NCBI RefSeq assembly: GCF_040729435.1
Contig: NZ_CP160398.1
Location: 3,472,001 to 3,536,000, forward strand
Direction: 5' to 3'
DNA length: 64,000 nt
DNA from: Pseudomonas sp. HOU2
GTDB taxonomy: Bacteria; Pseudomonadota; Gammaproteobacteria; Pseudomonadales; Pseudomonadaceae
Position 1 is the first letter of the stretch, and the number at the start of each line of letters is the position of its first letter. Below are positions 42,436-51,318 of the stretch, one piece after another. The position numbers and the translations under genes were made by a program. The notes under the pieces are model-generated. The model was not told the DNA's origin and did no database searches. It saw only the letters and a program-made list of their open reading frames with translations.

Positions 42436-43046
42436 TGAGCCGATTCAAAGGCTTCATCAGTCAGCTGTTCGCTGCGCCAGACAGCCCGGCCGCCAGCAGC
42501 GATGAAACGTTGCTGGCGCGTTATCGCCAGGGCGACGGTGCGGCGTTCGAGATTCTGTACGCGCGCCATCGCCAGGGTTTGTATCGGTTCCTGCTCGGGT
42601 TGAGTGGCAAGCCGGAACTGGCTGACGAGGTGTTTCAGGACACCTGGCTGAGCCTGATCCGCAGCTCCAGCCAGCCACAAGGACGGGCGACGTTTCGTAC
42701 ATGGCTGTTCCAGATTGCCCGTAATCGCCTGATCGATCACTGGCGCAAACACGGCGCACATCAGCCGTTGCACGACAGCTACGACGAACAGCTTCACGCA
42801 GTTGGCGACGAGACCCACGATCCCGAACAACTGCTGAACCTCAGTCGCGACAGCCAGCGCCTGGAAAGCGCCCTGCAAACCCTGCCCGCCGACCAGCGCG
42901 AAGTGTTCCTGCTGCGCGCCCACGGCGACCTCGACCTGGCGAAAATCGCCAGCCTCACCGAAACACCGCTGGAAACCGTCAAGAGCCGCTTGCGCTACGC
43001 CCAGCAAAAACTGCGTCGGCTGCTGGCCGAGGAGGTACTGACATGA
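42435..43046 (+). CDS. ECF-type RNA polymerase sigma factor
   Basis: A 203-residue sigma factor with region 2 (LYARHRQGLYRFLLGLSGKPELADEVFQDTWLSLI, FRTWLFQIARNRLIDHWRKH) and region 4 (LQTLPADQREVFLLRAHGDLDLAKIASLTETPLETVKSRLRYA). The start is GTG, overlapping the VWA stop. The next gene overlaps by 4 nt and looks like its anti-sigma or partner protein. Target promoters cannot be read from this window. Confidence 0.9.
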   Translation: MSRFKGFISQLFAAPDSPAASSDETLLARYRQGDGAAFEILYARHRQGLYRFLLGLSGKPELADEVFQDTWLSLIRSSSQPQGRATFRTWLFQIARNRLIDHWRKHGAHQPLHDSYDEQLHAVGDETHDPEQLLNLSRDSQRLESALQTLPADQREVFLLRAHGDLDLAKIASLTETPLETVKSRLRYAQQKLRRLLAEEVLT

Positions 43047-43642
43047 CTGACGCCCGCCAGACACCCGAAGACCCTGTGATCAACCATGTGCGCGAACAGC
43101 ACAATGCTGAACCGCCGGCGTACCTTGATGCGTTCATCCTCAATGCTGCTCACCGCGAAACCCCGGTGCCCAAGCCAGGCCTGTGGCAGCGTTGGCTGCG
43201 AGCCTGTCAGAAACCGCGCTGGCAGGTCGCTTTCGCCAGCCTGGTCGGTGTGGCGCTGATGTTGTCGCTGGTGCAACGTGCGCCCGAGTCACAACGACAA
43301 TTCGACTTCGCCCCGGCGGCCAAACCGGCCGCGCCACTGGCGCGCAAGCAAGCACTGGAAGCGCAGTCACTGGCCGCTCCGCCGGCTGCCGCCCTGTCCG
43401 CGCCGGCGCCGATGATGGAAATGGCCGTACCGATGCAAAGCGACGCGATCAGCGCCGACCAAACCAAACTCGGCAAACGCGCCGCCGCCCCGACCAACGG
43501 CCTCGACACGCAACTGCGCGAAGTCCTGCGCCTGCGCGACTCCGGCCAGTCGCAAGCCGCGGACGCGCTGTACAACAACCTGCACAAACGCTACCCCGGC
43601 GTGGACCTCGACCTGCGCCTCGAAAAAATCCGCCAGAACTGA
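43043..43642 (+). CDS. Putative anti-sigma-like single-TM protein
   Basis: A 199-residue protein with a short cytoplasmic N-terminus (PPAYLDAFILNAAHRE), one membrane helix (WQVAFASLVGVALMLSLV, about 70-87), an Ala/Pro-rich linker and a small helical C-terminal domain (LREVLRLRDSGQSQAADALYNNLHKRYPG). Position after an ECF gene and topology suggest an anti-sigma or transmitter role; no known anti-sigma domain motif is visible, so this is inference. Confidence 0.65.
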   Translation: MTDARQTPEDPVINHVREQHNAEPPAYLDAFILNAAHRETPVPKPGLWQRWLRACQKPRWQVAFASLVGVALMLSLVQRAPESQRQFDFAPAAKPAAPLARKQALEAQSLAAPPAAALSAPAPMMEMAVPMQSDAISADQTKLGKRAAAPTNGLDTQLREVLRLRDSGQSQAADALYNNLHKRYPGVDLDLRLEKIRQN

Positions 43643-43698
43643 CCGCTTGTTCATCCGGCCATTTGGCATTGCCCGGCAAAAACGCGCACTATCGGGCC

Positions 43699-43929
43699 AT
43701 GGCTGAAACGCTGGAGAACAAAGTGGCAGCAAAAATCGACCGCATCGCCCAACTCCTCAACTGCCCGCAAAAGGGCGAGGAGATGCGGCGCGCGATTACC
43801 GAGGCGCGCAAGGAGTTTCTGCTGAACCAGTCGGAAGAAGACGTCGTGGAAGAAGATGAGGGTTTTGAGGAAACTGGGGAGGAAGAGGAGGATGAGGATT
43901 ACGATGAGTTTGACTGGACGACGGAGTGA
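43699..43929 (+). CDS. Small acidic-tail hypothetical protein
   Basis: A 76-residue protein with a helical basic first half (AAKIDRIAQLLNCPQKGEEMRRAITEARKEFLL) and a strikingly acidic tail (GEEEEDEDYDEFDW). The start at 43699 follows a short gap after the sigma operon, but its ribosome-binding site is weak. Codon use in the first half fits a real gene. Unknown function; a terminator follows 31 nt later. Confidence 0.6.
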   Translation: MAETLENKVAAKIDRIAQLLNCPQKGEEMRRAITEARKEFLLNQSEEDVVEEDEGFEETGEEEEDEDYDEFDWTTE

Positions 43930-43960
43930 CCGCTGTCTCATGAAAAGCAGCGCCCACAAA

Positions 43961-43992
43961 AAAGCCCCGGACCATCACAGTCCGGGGCTTTC
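43961..43992. terminator. Bidirectional terminator between the acidic-protein gene and tRNA-Arg
   Basis: Perfect stem AAGCCCCGGA / TCCGGGGCTT with a 9-nt loop, A-run on the left and T-containing tail on the right. It serves the convergent protein and tRNA genes. Confidence 0.85.
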
Positions 43993-44005
43993 TCGTTTCA
44001 ATTCA

Positions 44006-44082
44006 TGGCGCACCAGGCGGGATTCGAACCCACGACCCCTGCCTTCGGAGGGCAGTACTCTATCCAGCTGAGCTACTGGTGC
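44006..44082 (-). tRNA. tRNA-Arg (anticodon CCG)
   Basis: On the minus strand the sequence folds as a 77-nt tRNA with acceptor GCACCAG/CTGGTGC, D-loop AGCTCAGCTGGATAGAG, anticodon loop CTCCGAA in stem CTGCC/GGCAG (anticodon CCG, arginine), T-arm GGTTCGAATCC and an encoded 3' CCA. No duplicated 3' fragment was seen nearby. Confidence 0.95.
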
Positions 44083-44280
44083 AGCGTGCGACATCATACC
44101 TAGGTCGGCTCGGGGCGTCCATGCCGGTTTTTGGCGCTTGTGTCAGCGTCCGTGTCCACGCAAAGCAGCATTCCTCAAGGCGGTAACGTCCTGAAAAACG
44201 ATCTTTTGGCGCTTTGGCAGGGCTGATCTATCGTTTTCCTGCGGCGGGTACTTTGATCGCTATCCCTTCAGGAGAAATGC

Positions 44281-44508
44281 ATGGCTACCGTCAATCCACA
44301 AATCACCGATTCAGTCACCCAATCGAATGTTCAGGTTGTTGGCTCTGCGCCCGCGACGGCGATCGCCACGCTCACTCAGGTCACCAGCCACGCAGTCAGC
44401 CTGGCACTGCAGAACGCGGTCAGTCAGCAGCAGGCGCTGAACATTATCGGTAATGCCACGGTGGCGGCTGCGGTGCAGCAGATTCTGGCGGTTGGAGGGC
44501 GGTCATGA
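44281..44508 (+). CDS. R-body protein, RebB family (copy 1)
   Basis: A 75-residue protein of the RebB/'killing trait' family. The conserved pattern is clear: VNPQITDSVTQSNVQVVGSAPATAIATLTQVTSHAVSLALQNAVSQQQALNI. RebB proteins polymerise into retractable ribbon coils (R-bodies) known from Paramecium symbionts and some free-living proteobacteria. A CAGGAG site precedes the ATG. It overlaps the next gene by 4 nt. Confidence 0.85.
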   Translation: MATVNPQITDSVTQSNVQVVGSAPATAIATLTQVTSHAVSLALQNAVSQQQALNIIGNATVAAAVQQILAVGGRS

Positions 44509-45047
44509 TGGCGGAGGAACAGGCACAAACGGCGGGGCAGGAGCCGCCGACGGCAGATCCCGCGACTACCACTGCGTCGTTGCTGGAAGCGCTGAACGAG
44601 CATTTGCTCAAGCAGGCCGCCGATGGCATCGGCAGCGAGGCATTGAATGCGCAACTGGTCGAGTCGGTGAATTTCCTCAATAGCCAGTTGGCAGCTCAAG
44701 CCCCCGCGCTGGCAGCGCTGGGGTCGGAACTCCTGATCCGCCAGGCCAGCGGCCTGGTGGCGCAGTCAGCGGCGAGTTATTTCGATGGGGTGACCAAACT
44801 GGCGCTGGCCTCGCAGGGTGTGCTGCTGCGGCAGATGACCGAGAACATTGTCAACGACGATCTCGCTGCCGCGAACGAAAGCGCGTTGGGTGCCCTGCAC
44901 ACGCACTTGCTGGTAGGTGGCGCTGCTGCGGTGGCGGCGGCGAGCGGGGTATTGGATGCGGAAAACGTCGATCAGGCCCTTGAGCGAATCAACCAGAGTA
45001 TCGCCCGGTTCAGTGGCAGTCTGGCTGAGCGCAAGCCGACGGTATGA
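44505..45047 (+). CDS. Reb-locus helical protein
   Basis: A 180-residue, Ala-rich, predicted all-helical protein (ALNEHLLKQAADGIGSEALNAQLVESVNFLNSQLAAQAPALAALGSELLIRQASGLVAQ). It has no signal peptide. It sits between two rebB-like genes with a 4-nt overlap to the first, so it is part of the R-body operon. It could be a RebA/RebC-like assembly factor, but the exact family was not recognised. Confidence 0.65.
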   Translation: MMAEEQAQTAGQEPPTADPATTTASLLEALNEHLLKQAADGIGSEALNAQLVESVNFLNSQLAAQAPALAALGSELLIRQASGLVAQSAASYFDGVTKLALASQGVLLRQMTENIVNDDLAAANESALGALHTHLLVGGAAAVAAASGVLDAENVDQALERINQSIARFSGSLAERKPTV

Positions 45048-45090
45048 ACAACATTTGCAACACTCATCGTTCAGCGAAAGGAGTCAGGCA

Positions 45091-45375
45091 ATGGCAACTG
45101 TAAATGACCAGATCACCGACGCAGTCACTCAAACCAGCGTAAAGGTTTTAGCTGAAGCGCCGGCCATGGCAATGGGCACCATTTATCAAACAATGGCGCA
45201 CTCCACCGGCATCCTGTTCGAAAACGCCGTCAGCGCCCAGCAACAGCAAAATACGTTGTCTCAGGCGGCGACCAACCAAGGCGTCATGCAGATATACAGC
45301 GTCGATACCACGGCCAGTGCGGCGGCCAGCGAGAAGATTCTGCAGGACCCGGCCAGCAAAACGCCAAAAGGTTGA
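45091..45375 (+). CDS. R-body protein, RebB family (copy 2)
   Basis: A 94-residue RebB-family protein (ATVNDQITDAVTQTSVKVLAEAPAMAMGTIYQTMAHSTGILFENAVSAQQQQNTLSQAATNQG) with a polar C-terminal tail that copy 1 lacks. AAAGGAG lies before the ATG. It is probably the major ribbon subunit, with the shorter first copy as minor subunit; this division is inference. Confidence 0.88.
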   Translation: MATVNDQITDAVTQTSVKVLAEAPAMAMGTIYQTMAHSTGILFENAVSAQQQQNTLSQAATNQGVMQIYSVDTTASAAASEKILQDPASKTPKG

Positions 45376-45384
45376 AATGACGCT

Positions 45385-45429
45385 CGCAAAAGCCTCCATT
45401 GTCGATATCGGTCATGGAAGGCTTTTGCG
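45385..45429. terminator. Long hairpin after the Reb genes
   Basis: A 15-bp near-perfect stem (CGCAAAAGCCTCCAT against ATGGAAGGCTTTTGCG, one bulge) with a loop of about 14 nt, directly after the last reb gene. There is no immediate T-run, so it is a possible transcript end or stability element. The remaining part of the 317-bp gap to 45692 holds an AT-rich segment with a T-run near 45470 and presumably the gabD promoter. Confidence 0.5.
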
Positions 45430-45692
45430 CGTTGATCTGAAAAATCCAGCAAACACGGGGTTTTTGTTCTTTTTTTCGAACGACCTATTGTCCTTTAACC
45501 CCTTTGCTCCTACGATCCGTTTGAGATTTCAAACGCTCTTTGATCGGGTGTTGAAGCGCAGGTGCTGAGAATAACGCACGATCACTGCGCCTCACCCGGT
45601 CGATGATTTCCCTGACGGCAGCCTTGCGAGGCGCCTTTCTACAATCATAATTTTGCTCCGCGCAGGCCGCGGTGCTGTTAAGGAAAGCCGAC

Positions 45693-47135
45693 ATGCAGCT
45701 TAAAGACACCCAGTTGTTCCGCCAGCAAGCCTTCATTGATGGCGCTTGGGTCGATGCGGACAACGGTCAGACGATCAAGGTCAACAACCCGGCTACCGGC
45801 GAAATTCTCGGCACCGTGCCGAAGATGGGCGCTGCCGAAACCCGCCGTGCCATTGAAGCCGCCGACAAGGCGTTGCCGGCCTGGCGTGCACTGACCGCCA
45901 AAGAGCGTGCCGGCAAGCTGCGTCGCTGGTTCGAACTGATGATCGAGAACCAGGACGACCTCGCGCGCCTGATGACCCTCGAGCAGGGCAAGCCGCTGGC
46001 CGAAGCCAAGGGCGAAATCGTTTACGCCGCTTCGTTCATCGAGTGGTTCGCCGAAGAAGCCAAACGCATCTACGGTGACGTGATTCCTGGCCACCAGCCG
46101 GACAAACGCCTGATCGTGATCAAGCAGCCGATCGGCGTTACTGCTGCCATCACTCCGTGGAACTTCCCGGCGGCGATGATCACCCGTAAAGCCGGCCCTG
46201 CGCTGGCCGCCGGTTGCACCATGGTGCTCAAGCCGGCTTCGCAAACCCCATTCTCCGCGTTCGCCCTGGCGGAACTGGCCCAGCGCGCCGGCATCCCTAA
46301 AGGTGTGTTCAGTGTGGTCTCCGGCAGCGCCGGCGACATCGGCAGCGAGCTGACCAGCAACCCGATCGTGCGCAAACTGTCCTTCACCGGTTCGACCGAG
46401 ATCGGTCGTCAGCTGATGTCGGAATGCGCCAAGGACATCAAGAAAGTCTCGCTGGAACTGGGCGGCAACGCGCCGTTCATCGTGTTCGACGACGCGGACC
46501 TGGATAAGGCCGTCGAAGGCGCGATCATTTCCAAGTACCGCAACAACGGCCAGACCTGCGTCTGCGCCAACCGTCTGTACATTCAGGATTCGGTCTACGA
46601 CGCGTTCGCCGAGAAGCTGAAAGTGGCGGTGGCCAAGCTGAAGATCGGCAACGGTCTGGAAGAAGGCACCACCACTGGCCCGCTGATCGACGAAAAAGCC
46701 GTGGCCAAGGTGCAAGAGCACATCGCTGACGCCGTGGCCAAAGGCGCCACCGTACTGGCCGGTGGCAAGCCGATGGAAGGCAACTTCTTCGAGCCGACCA
46801 TCCTGACCAACGTGCCTAAAGACGCTGCCGTCGCCAAGGAAGAAACCTTCGGCCCGCTGGCGCCGCTGTTCCGCTTCAAAGACGAAGCCGAAGTGATCGC
46901 GATGTCCAACGACACCGAGTTCGGTCTGGCCTCCTACTTCTACGCTCGTGATCTGGGCCGTGTGTTCCGTGTGGCTGAAGCCCTGGAATACGGCATGGTC
47001 GGCGTCAACACCGGGTTGATCTCCAACGAAGTCGCGCCATTCGGCGGCATCAAGGCGTCGGGTCTGGGCCGTGAAGGCTCCAAGTACGGCATCGAGGATT
47101 ACCTGGAAATCAAATACCTCTGCCTGGGCATCTAA
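45693..47135 (+). CDS. gabD: NADP-dependent succinate-semialdehyde dehydrogenase GabD
   Basis: A 480-residue aldehyde dehydrogenase. Signatures: ITPWNFPAAMITRKAGPALAAG, FTGSTEIGRQLM, LELGGNAPF with the catalytic glutamate, and NNGQTCVCANR with the catalytic cysteine. It converts succinate semialdehyde to succinate, the last step of GABA breakdown. The ATG at 45693 follows AAGGAAAG. gabT is next on the same strand. Confidence 0.95.
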   Translation: MQLKDTQLFRQQAFIDGAWVDADNGQTIKVNNPATGEILGTVPKMGAAETRRAIEAADKALPAWRALTAKERAGKLRRWFELMIENQDDLARLMTLEQGKPLAEAKGEIVYAASFIEWFAEEAKRIYGDVIPGHQPDKRLIVIKQPIGVTAAITPWNFPAAMITRKAGPALAAGCTMVLKPASQTPFSAFALAELAQRAGIPKGVFSVVSGSAGDIGSELTSNPIVRKLSFTGSTEIGRQLMSECAKDIKKVSLELGGNAPFIVFDDADLDKAVEGAIISKYRNNGQTCVCANRLYIQDSVYDAFAEKLKVAVAKLKIGNGLEEGTTTGPLIDEKAVAKVQEHIADAVAKGATVLAGGKPMEGNFFEPTILTNVPKDAAVAKEETFGPLAPLFRFKDEAEVIAMSNDTEFGLASYFYARDLGRVFRVAEALEYGMVGVNTGLISNEVAPFGGIKASGLGREGSKYGIEDYLEIKYLCLGI

Positions 47136-47321
47136 GCCGGGAAAGGGATCGCTGCAAACACAAAAGGCACGAGAGCGCTGTCCCTTTGCGTCGTTTCAAA
47201 ACCGGAATTTTCTCTGCGGCCAGGAACGCCGTGGCAGTCGATCATCGCATGCTGCCACCGCCGATTTCTCCCGCTTAATCCTTGAACTACGCCGCCCGAT
47301 GAGCGGTGAATGAGGACTGTA

Positions 47322-48599
47322 ATGAGCAAGACTAACGCTGATCTGATGGCCCGCCGTACCGCTGCTGTTCCACGTGGTGTTGGCCAGATTCACCCGATCT
47401 TCGCCGAATCGGCAAAGAACGCTACCGTGACTGACGTTGAAGGTCGTGAGTTCATCGACTTCGCCGGCGGTATCGCCGTGCTGAACACCGGCCACGTGCA
47501 CCCGAAAATCATCGCCGCCGTGACCGAACAGTTGAACAAGCTGACCCACACCTGCTTCCAGGTACTGGCCTACGAGCCGTACGTTGAGCTGTGCGAAAAG
47601 ATCAACGCCAAGGTGCCAGGTGATTTCGCCAAGAAAACCCTGCTGGTGACCACCGGTTCCGAAGCCGTGGAAAACGCCGTGAAAATCGCCCGCGCCGCCA
47701 CTGGCCGTGCCGGCGTGATCGCCTTCACCGGCGCCTATCACGGTCGCACCATGATGACCCTCGGCCTGACCGGTAAGGTCGTGCCTTACTCGGCCGGCAT
47801 GGGCCTGATGCCAGGCGGCATCTTCCGCGCGCTGTACCCGAACGAACTGCACGGTGTGAGCATCGACGATTCGATCGCGTCCATCGAACGCATCTTCAAG
47901 AACGACGCCGAGCCGAAAGACATCGCCGCGATCATCATCGAGCCTGTGCAGGGCGAAGGTGGTTTCTACGTCGCGCCGAAAGAATTCATGAAGCGTCTGC
48001 GTGCCCTGTGCGACCAGCACGGCATCCTGCTGATCGCTGACGAAGTGCAGACCGGCGCTGGCCGTACCGGCACCTTCTTCGCCATGGAACAGATGGGCGT
48101 CGCTGCCGACCTGACCACCTTCGCCAAATCCATCGCTGGCGGCTTCCCGCTGGCCGGCGTCTGCGGCAAGGCCGAATACATGGACGCCATCGCTCCAGGC
48201 GGCCTGGGCGGCACCTACGCCGGTAGCCCGATCGCTTGCGCTGCGGCTCTGGCCGTGATGGAAGTGTTCGAAGAAGAGCAACTGCTTGATCGCTGCAAGG
48301 CTGTCGGCGAGCGTCTGGTAACCGGTTTGAAGGCCATCCAGGCCAAGTACCCGGTGATCGGTGAAGTGCGTGCGCTGGGCGCGATGATCGCGGTCGAGCT
48401 GTTCGAAAACGGCGACAGCCACAAGCCAAACCCGACTGCCGTTGCGGCTGTCGTGGCCAAGGCGCGCGACAAGGGCCTGATCCTGCTGTCCTGCGGCACC
48501 TACGGCAACGTGCTGCGCGTTCTCGTACCGCTGACCTCGCCGGACGAGCAACTGGACAAAGGTCTGGCGATCATCGAAGAGTGCTTCTCGGAGCTGTAA
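47322..48599 (+). CDS. gabT: 4-aminobutyrate aminotransferase GabT
   Basis: A 425-residue class-III PLP aminotransferase. GSEAVENAVKIARAATGR, the IIIEPVQGEGGFYVAP core, LLIADEVQTGAGRTGTFFAMEQ and the PLP lysine in LTTFAKSIAGGFPLAGV are all present. It turns GABA and 2-oxoglutarate into succinate semialdehyde and glutamate. The ATG at 47322 follows TGAGGACT. A 186-bp gap after gabD could hold a second promoter. Confidence 0.95.
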   Translation: MSKTNADLMARRTAAVPRGVGQIHPIFAESAKNATVTDVEGREFIDFAGGIAVLNTGHVHPKIIAAVTEQLNKLTHTCFQVLAYEPYVELCEKINAKVPGDFAKKTLLVTTGSEAVENAVKIARAATGRAGVIAFTGAYHGRTMMTLGLTGKVVPYSAGMGLMPGGIFRALYPNELHGVSIDDSIASIERIFKNDAEPKDIAAIIIEPVQGEGGFYVAPKEFMKRLRALCDQHGILLIADEVQTGAGRTGTFFAMEQMGVAADLTTFAKSIAGGFPLAGVCGKAEYMDAIAPGGLGGTYAGSPIACAAALAVMEVFEEEQLLDRCKAVGERLVTGLKAIQAKYPVIGEVRALGAMIAVELFENGDSHKPNPTAVAAVVAKARDKGLILLSCGTYGNVLRVLVPLTSPDEQLDKGLAIIEECFSEL

Positions 48600-48626
48600 G
48601 CCCCGACTCCGTGTGATCGGTTCGAC

Positions 48627-48653
48627 AAAAAACCCGCTTCGGCGGGTTTTTTT
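48627..48653 (+). terminator. Terminator of the gabDT unit
   Basis: AAAACCCGC / GCGGGTTTT stem around a short TTCG-containing loop, followed by a T-run. Confidence 0.9.
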
Positions 48654-48740
48654 ACGCCCCTTGAAACACATCCGGCGCTTTTGCGCTGTATCGAAAGGCC
48701 AGCATTGGCTAAGGTTCAGGCATTGCAAGGGAGAGCGCGC

Positions 48741-49952
48741 ATGACTGCCGTTGATTTACCCGCCGTACCCCGAGTGCTGATTGCCGAGGCTGATCCATGG
48801 TCCCGGGACCTGCTTAAACAAGTGTTGCTCAATGTGCGCTGCGATGCGCGGCTGGACCTGTGTGCCGACGGCCAGCAAGCCCTGTCTTTACTCAGCGAAG
48901 TGCCCTATGACCTGGCCATTGTCGATTGGGAGTTGCCGGGCATCGACGGCTTGAGCGTGCTGCGCAGCGTGCGGCAGCGCAAACGCAATCCGCCGCTGCC
49001 GTTCATCCTGATGAGCAGCCGCAACGACAGCGCCAGCGTGCGTGAAGCCATTCCGTTGGCGCCCACGGCCTACCTGACCAAACCGCTGAACATGGAAAAC
49101 CTGACCGAGCGCTTGCAGGGGTTGCTGCTGGATGCAGGCGAAGAGGTTTTCTGTGAAGTGCCGACGCTGGCGCCGGGCATGACCTTGTCGGTGTTCCTTG
49201 AGCGGCGTCGCGAGCAGGCGGATGGCGCGCCGTTGATGACCGATGTGCAAGTGGCGGTCAAACGCAGTCTCAACCCCAATGGCCTCGACCTGAAACTGCT
49301 GGAAGAAGAAATCCGCACCGATCCGCAGATCACCGCCGTGCTGATCGCCGCCGCCAACAGCGCGGCGCAGCATCATGGCGCGGCGGTGCAGACCCTGGGT
49401 CAGGCGCTGCATCGCCTCGGCACCGGGCAGAGCATGAACCTGATTCTCGGCTTGGCGCTCAAGCGCAGCGCCAAACTCAGCGATCCATGCCTGGCGGACT
49501 ACGCCGAGCGCTATTGGGGGTTGTCGCTGCACACGGCCGAATATGCCCGCACGCTGGCGCGCCTGCTCGATCTGGATCAGGAGCGCTGCTACTGCGCCGG
49601 TATGTTGCATCGTCTCGGTGACCTGGCGTTGCTGCGTTGTTTGCAGGAGTGGAAGCAGGCCGGCGGCGAGCTGGATGAGCTGGAGGAAGTCGGCGACGCG
49701 CTGGCGGAGTTCGGCGCGGCTTACGGTTCGGCGTTGCGTACACGCTGGCGCTTGCCGCTGGAGCTGCGTGAGTTGATTGCGTCGGTCTACCAGCTCGGAG
49801 GCGGGGTTTACTCCCGTGAGGCGCTGGTGATGAACATGGCGGCGCAAATGGCCCGTCTGACCGAGCATGAGGGCGTCGAAGAGCTGGCGAAGAGTCGCAC
49901 GGCGCGGTTGCTGAAGATCGGGCTGCCGGAATTGATGCGGATGCGCAAGTAA
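48741..49952 (+). CDS. Response regulator with HDOD output domain
   Basis: A 403-residue regulator. The receiver domain (about 10-130) has phospho-acceptor D62 in AIVDWELPG and the lysine in YLTKPLN. An HDOD domain (about 180-370) follows (LEEEIRTDPQITAVLIAAANSAAQHHGAAVQTLGQALHRLG, LALKRSAK). HDOD proteins lack the catalytic HD pair and act in signalling, often linked to c-di-GMP networks. No sensor kinase gene is adjacent. The ATG follows GGGAGAG. Confidence 0.87.
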   Translation: MTAVDLPAVPRVLIAEADPWSRDLLKQVLLNVRCDARLDLCADGQQALSLLSEVPYDLAIVDWELPGIDGLSVLRSVRQRKRNPPLPFILMSSRNDSASVREAIPLAPTAYLTKPLNMENLTERLQGLLLDAGEEVFCEVPTLAPGMTLSVFLERRREQADGAPLMTDVQVAVKRSLNPNGLDLKLLEEEIRTDPQITAVLIAAANSAAQHHGAAVQTLGQALHRLGTGQSMNLILGLALKRSAKLSDPCLADYAERYWGLSLHTAEYARTLARLLDLDQERCYCAGMLHRLGDLALLRCLQEWKQAGGELDELEEVGDALAEFGAAYGSALRTRWRLPLELRELIASVYQLGGGVYSREALVMNMAAQMARLTEHEGVEELAKSRTARLLKIGLPELMRMRK

Positions 49953-49970
49953 CCGGACTCACGAGCATCC

Positions 49971-50061
49971 CCCTGCAGGAGCTGCGGCACGCTGCGATCT
50001 TTTGATCTTGTCTTTTAAAGCAAAATCAAAAGATCGCAGCGTGCCGCAGCTCCTACAGGGG
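49971..50061. repeat. REP pair (GATCGCAGCGTGCCGCAG variant)
   Basis: Two inverted copies between the convergent HDOD-regulator and GGDEF genes. This copy carries GTGCCGC in place of the more usual CTGCGGC loop region on both arms, so the pair has co-varied. Confidence 0.9.
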
Positions 50062-50082
50062 AGGTGAATCAGATGGTGGGTT

Positions 50083-51072
50083 TCAGCTTGAGATAATCCG
50101 GTTCTTGCCCTGACGCTTGGCCTCGTACATCGCCGCGTCCGCCCGGGCGAACAGGCTGTCGAGGTTTTCGTCGTCATCGTGAAGGCTGGTCAATCCCTGG
50201 CTGACGGTGATGCCGAACGTCTGGCCGTCCACGTTGAAGCTCAACCGCTGAATCTCCTGCTGGAGCCGCTCGGCCACTTGCATCGCCATGTCCGGCGCGC
50301 AACCCGGGAACACGGCGGCGAATTCCTCGCCACCAATGCGTCCGAACAGATCGCCACGGCGCAAGGAGCCGCGCCCGCATTCGGCGATCCGCTGCAGCAC
50401 GTTGTCACCCTCCGGGTGGCCGTAGCTATCGTTGATCTGCTTGAAGTCATCGATGTCCAACAGCAGAAAGGCTAGAGGTGCACCTTGCAGGCGCGCCTCT
50501 TCGAACTCGCGGTTGGCGCATTCGAAGAAATGTCGGCGGTTGCTGCTCTGGGTCAGCACGTCAGTGGTCGCCAGGCGTTGCAGCTCGGTTTCCATGTGCT
50601 TCTTGTCGGTGATGTCTTCGGCGATGCCGACAATGATCACCGGTTGCCCGGGCTCGTCCTGACGGTTGATGAAGCATTTGTCGCTGAGCCAGCGAACCTG
50701 TCCGTCAGCGGCGATGATCCGGTATTCGCGGTCTTCCACTGCGCCTGTGTGCAGGACTTCGGCAAGGCTGCGTTCGGCGTAATCCAGATCATCGGGGTAG
50801 ATGCTGTCGCGCCACTGGTTGTAATCGGCGAGCAAGAGCCCTGCCGAGCGCCCGAAAATCCGCTCATACGCAGGGCTGACGTACAGCACCTGACGGGTTT
50901 CCCAGTTGAACGCCCAAAGCACCGCGTTGACGCTCACCAGCAGTGAGCTGAACAGCTGTTCGCGCTCGCTCAGCCGGGCGACTTCGCCTTGGGCGTGCAT
51001 CAGCGCCATCAGGGTTTGCGCGGCCTCGGGCCACTGCGCAAGGGATGAGTCTTTTTGATTGTTGTTGACCAT
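50083..51072 (-). CDS. PAS-GGDEF diguanylate cyclase
   Basis: A 329-residue soluble protein. A PAS domain (about 45-155; WETRQVLYVSPAYERIFGRSAG, DREYRIIAADGQVRWLSDKCF, IVGIAEDITDKKHMETELQ) is followed by a GGDEF domain with active-site GGEEF and typical D-IDDFKQINDSYGHPEGD. It should make c-di-GMP. There is no RxxD inhibitory site that I can identify with confidence. An upstream ATG at 51102 is an alternative start. Confidence 0.9.
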   Translation of the reverse strand: MVNNNQKDSSLAQWPEAAQTLMALMHAQGEVARLSEREQLFSSLLVSVNAVLWAFNWETRQVLYVSPAYERIFGRSAGLLLADYNQWRDSIYPDDLDYAERSLAEVLHTGAVEDREYRIIAADGQVRWLSDKCFINRQDEPGQPVIIVGIAEDITDKKHMETELQRLATTDVLTQSSNRRHFFECANREFEEARLQGAPLAFLLLDIDDFKQINDSYGHPEGDNVLQRIAECGRGSLRRGDLFGRIGGEEFAAVFPGCAPDMAMQVAERLQQEIQRLSFNVDGQTFGITVSQGLTSLHDDDENLDSLFARADAAMYEAKRQGKNRIISS

Positions 51073-51180
51073 CGGCACATATCTCAAAGGGCGTGCCGCC
51101 ATTCGACAACCGCCACAGTACAGCCCGCCGGGGTGGCGAAGTGTCTTTGAGATAGGGCTTTCGGTGCTAAGTTCCGCGCT

Positions 51181-51301
51181 TTTGTGGCGAGGGAGCTTGC
51201 TCCCGCCGGGCGGTAGATATGACGCGTTTCAGCAATGAGAACGCGTCGACAAATTTGCGGTAGCTGCGCTACCGATCGGGGATGAATCCCCTCGCCACAG
51301 G
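51181..51301. repeat. REP-like pair (GTGGCGAGGGAGCTTGCTCC type)
   Basis: Two facing copies, the left with GGGAGCTTGCTCCCGC and the right a variant GGGGATGAATCCCCTCGCCA, around a 70-bp centre, in the 246-bp gap (51073-51318). The arms match only in the outer part. Nothing else is seen there. Confidence 0.75.
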
Positions 51302-51318
51302 GGATTCGTTCATGGCGG

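Noticed and set aside
44006..45375. Genomic island inserted at tRNA-Arg carrying the Reb genes
   Set aside because: The Reb genes lie on the 5' side of the tRNA, not the usual 3' attachment side, and no integrase or duplicated tRNA end was seen.
50083..51072. Degenerate GGDEF site, seen as GGEEF
   Set aside because: GGEEF is a normal active variant of the diguanylate cyclase signature, so no loss of function is implied.
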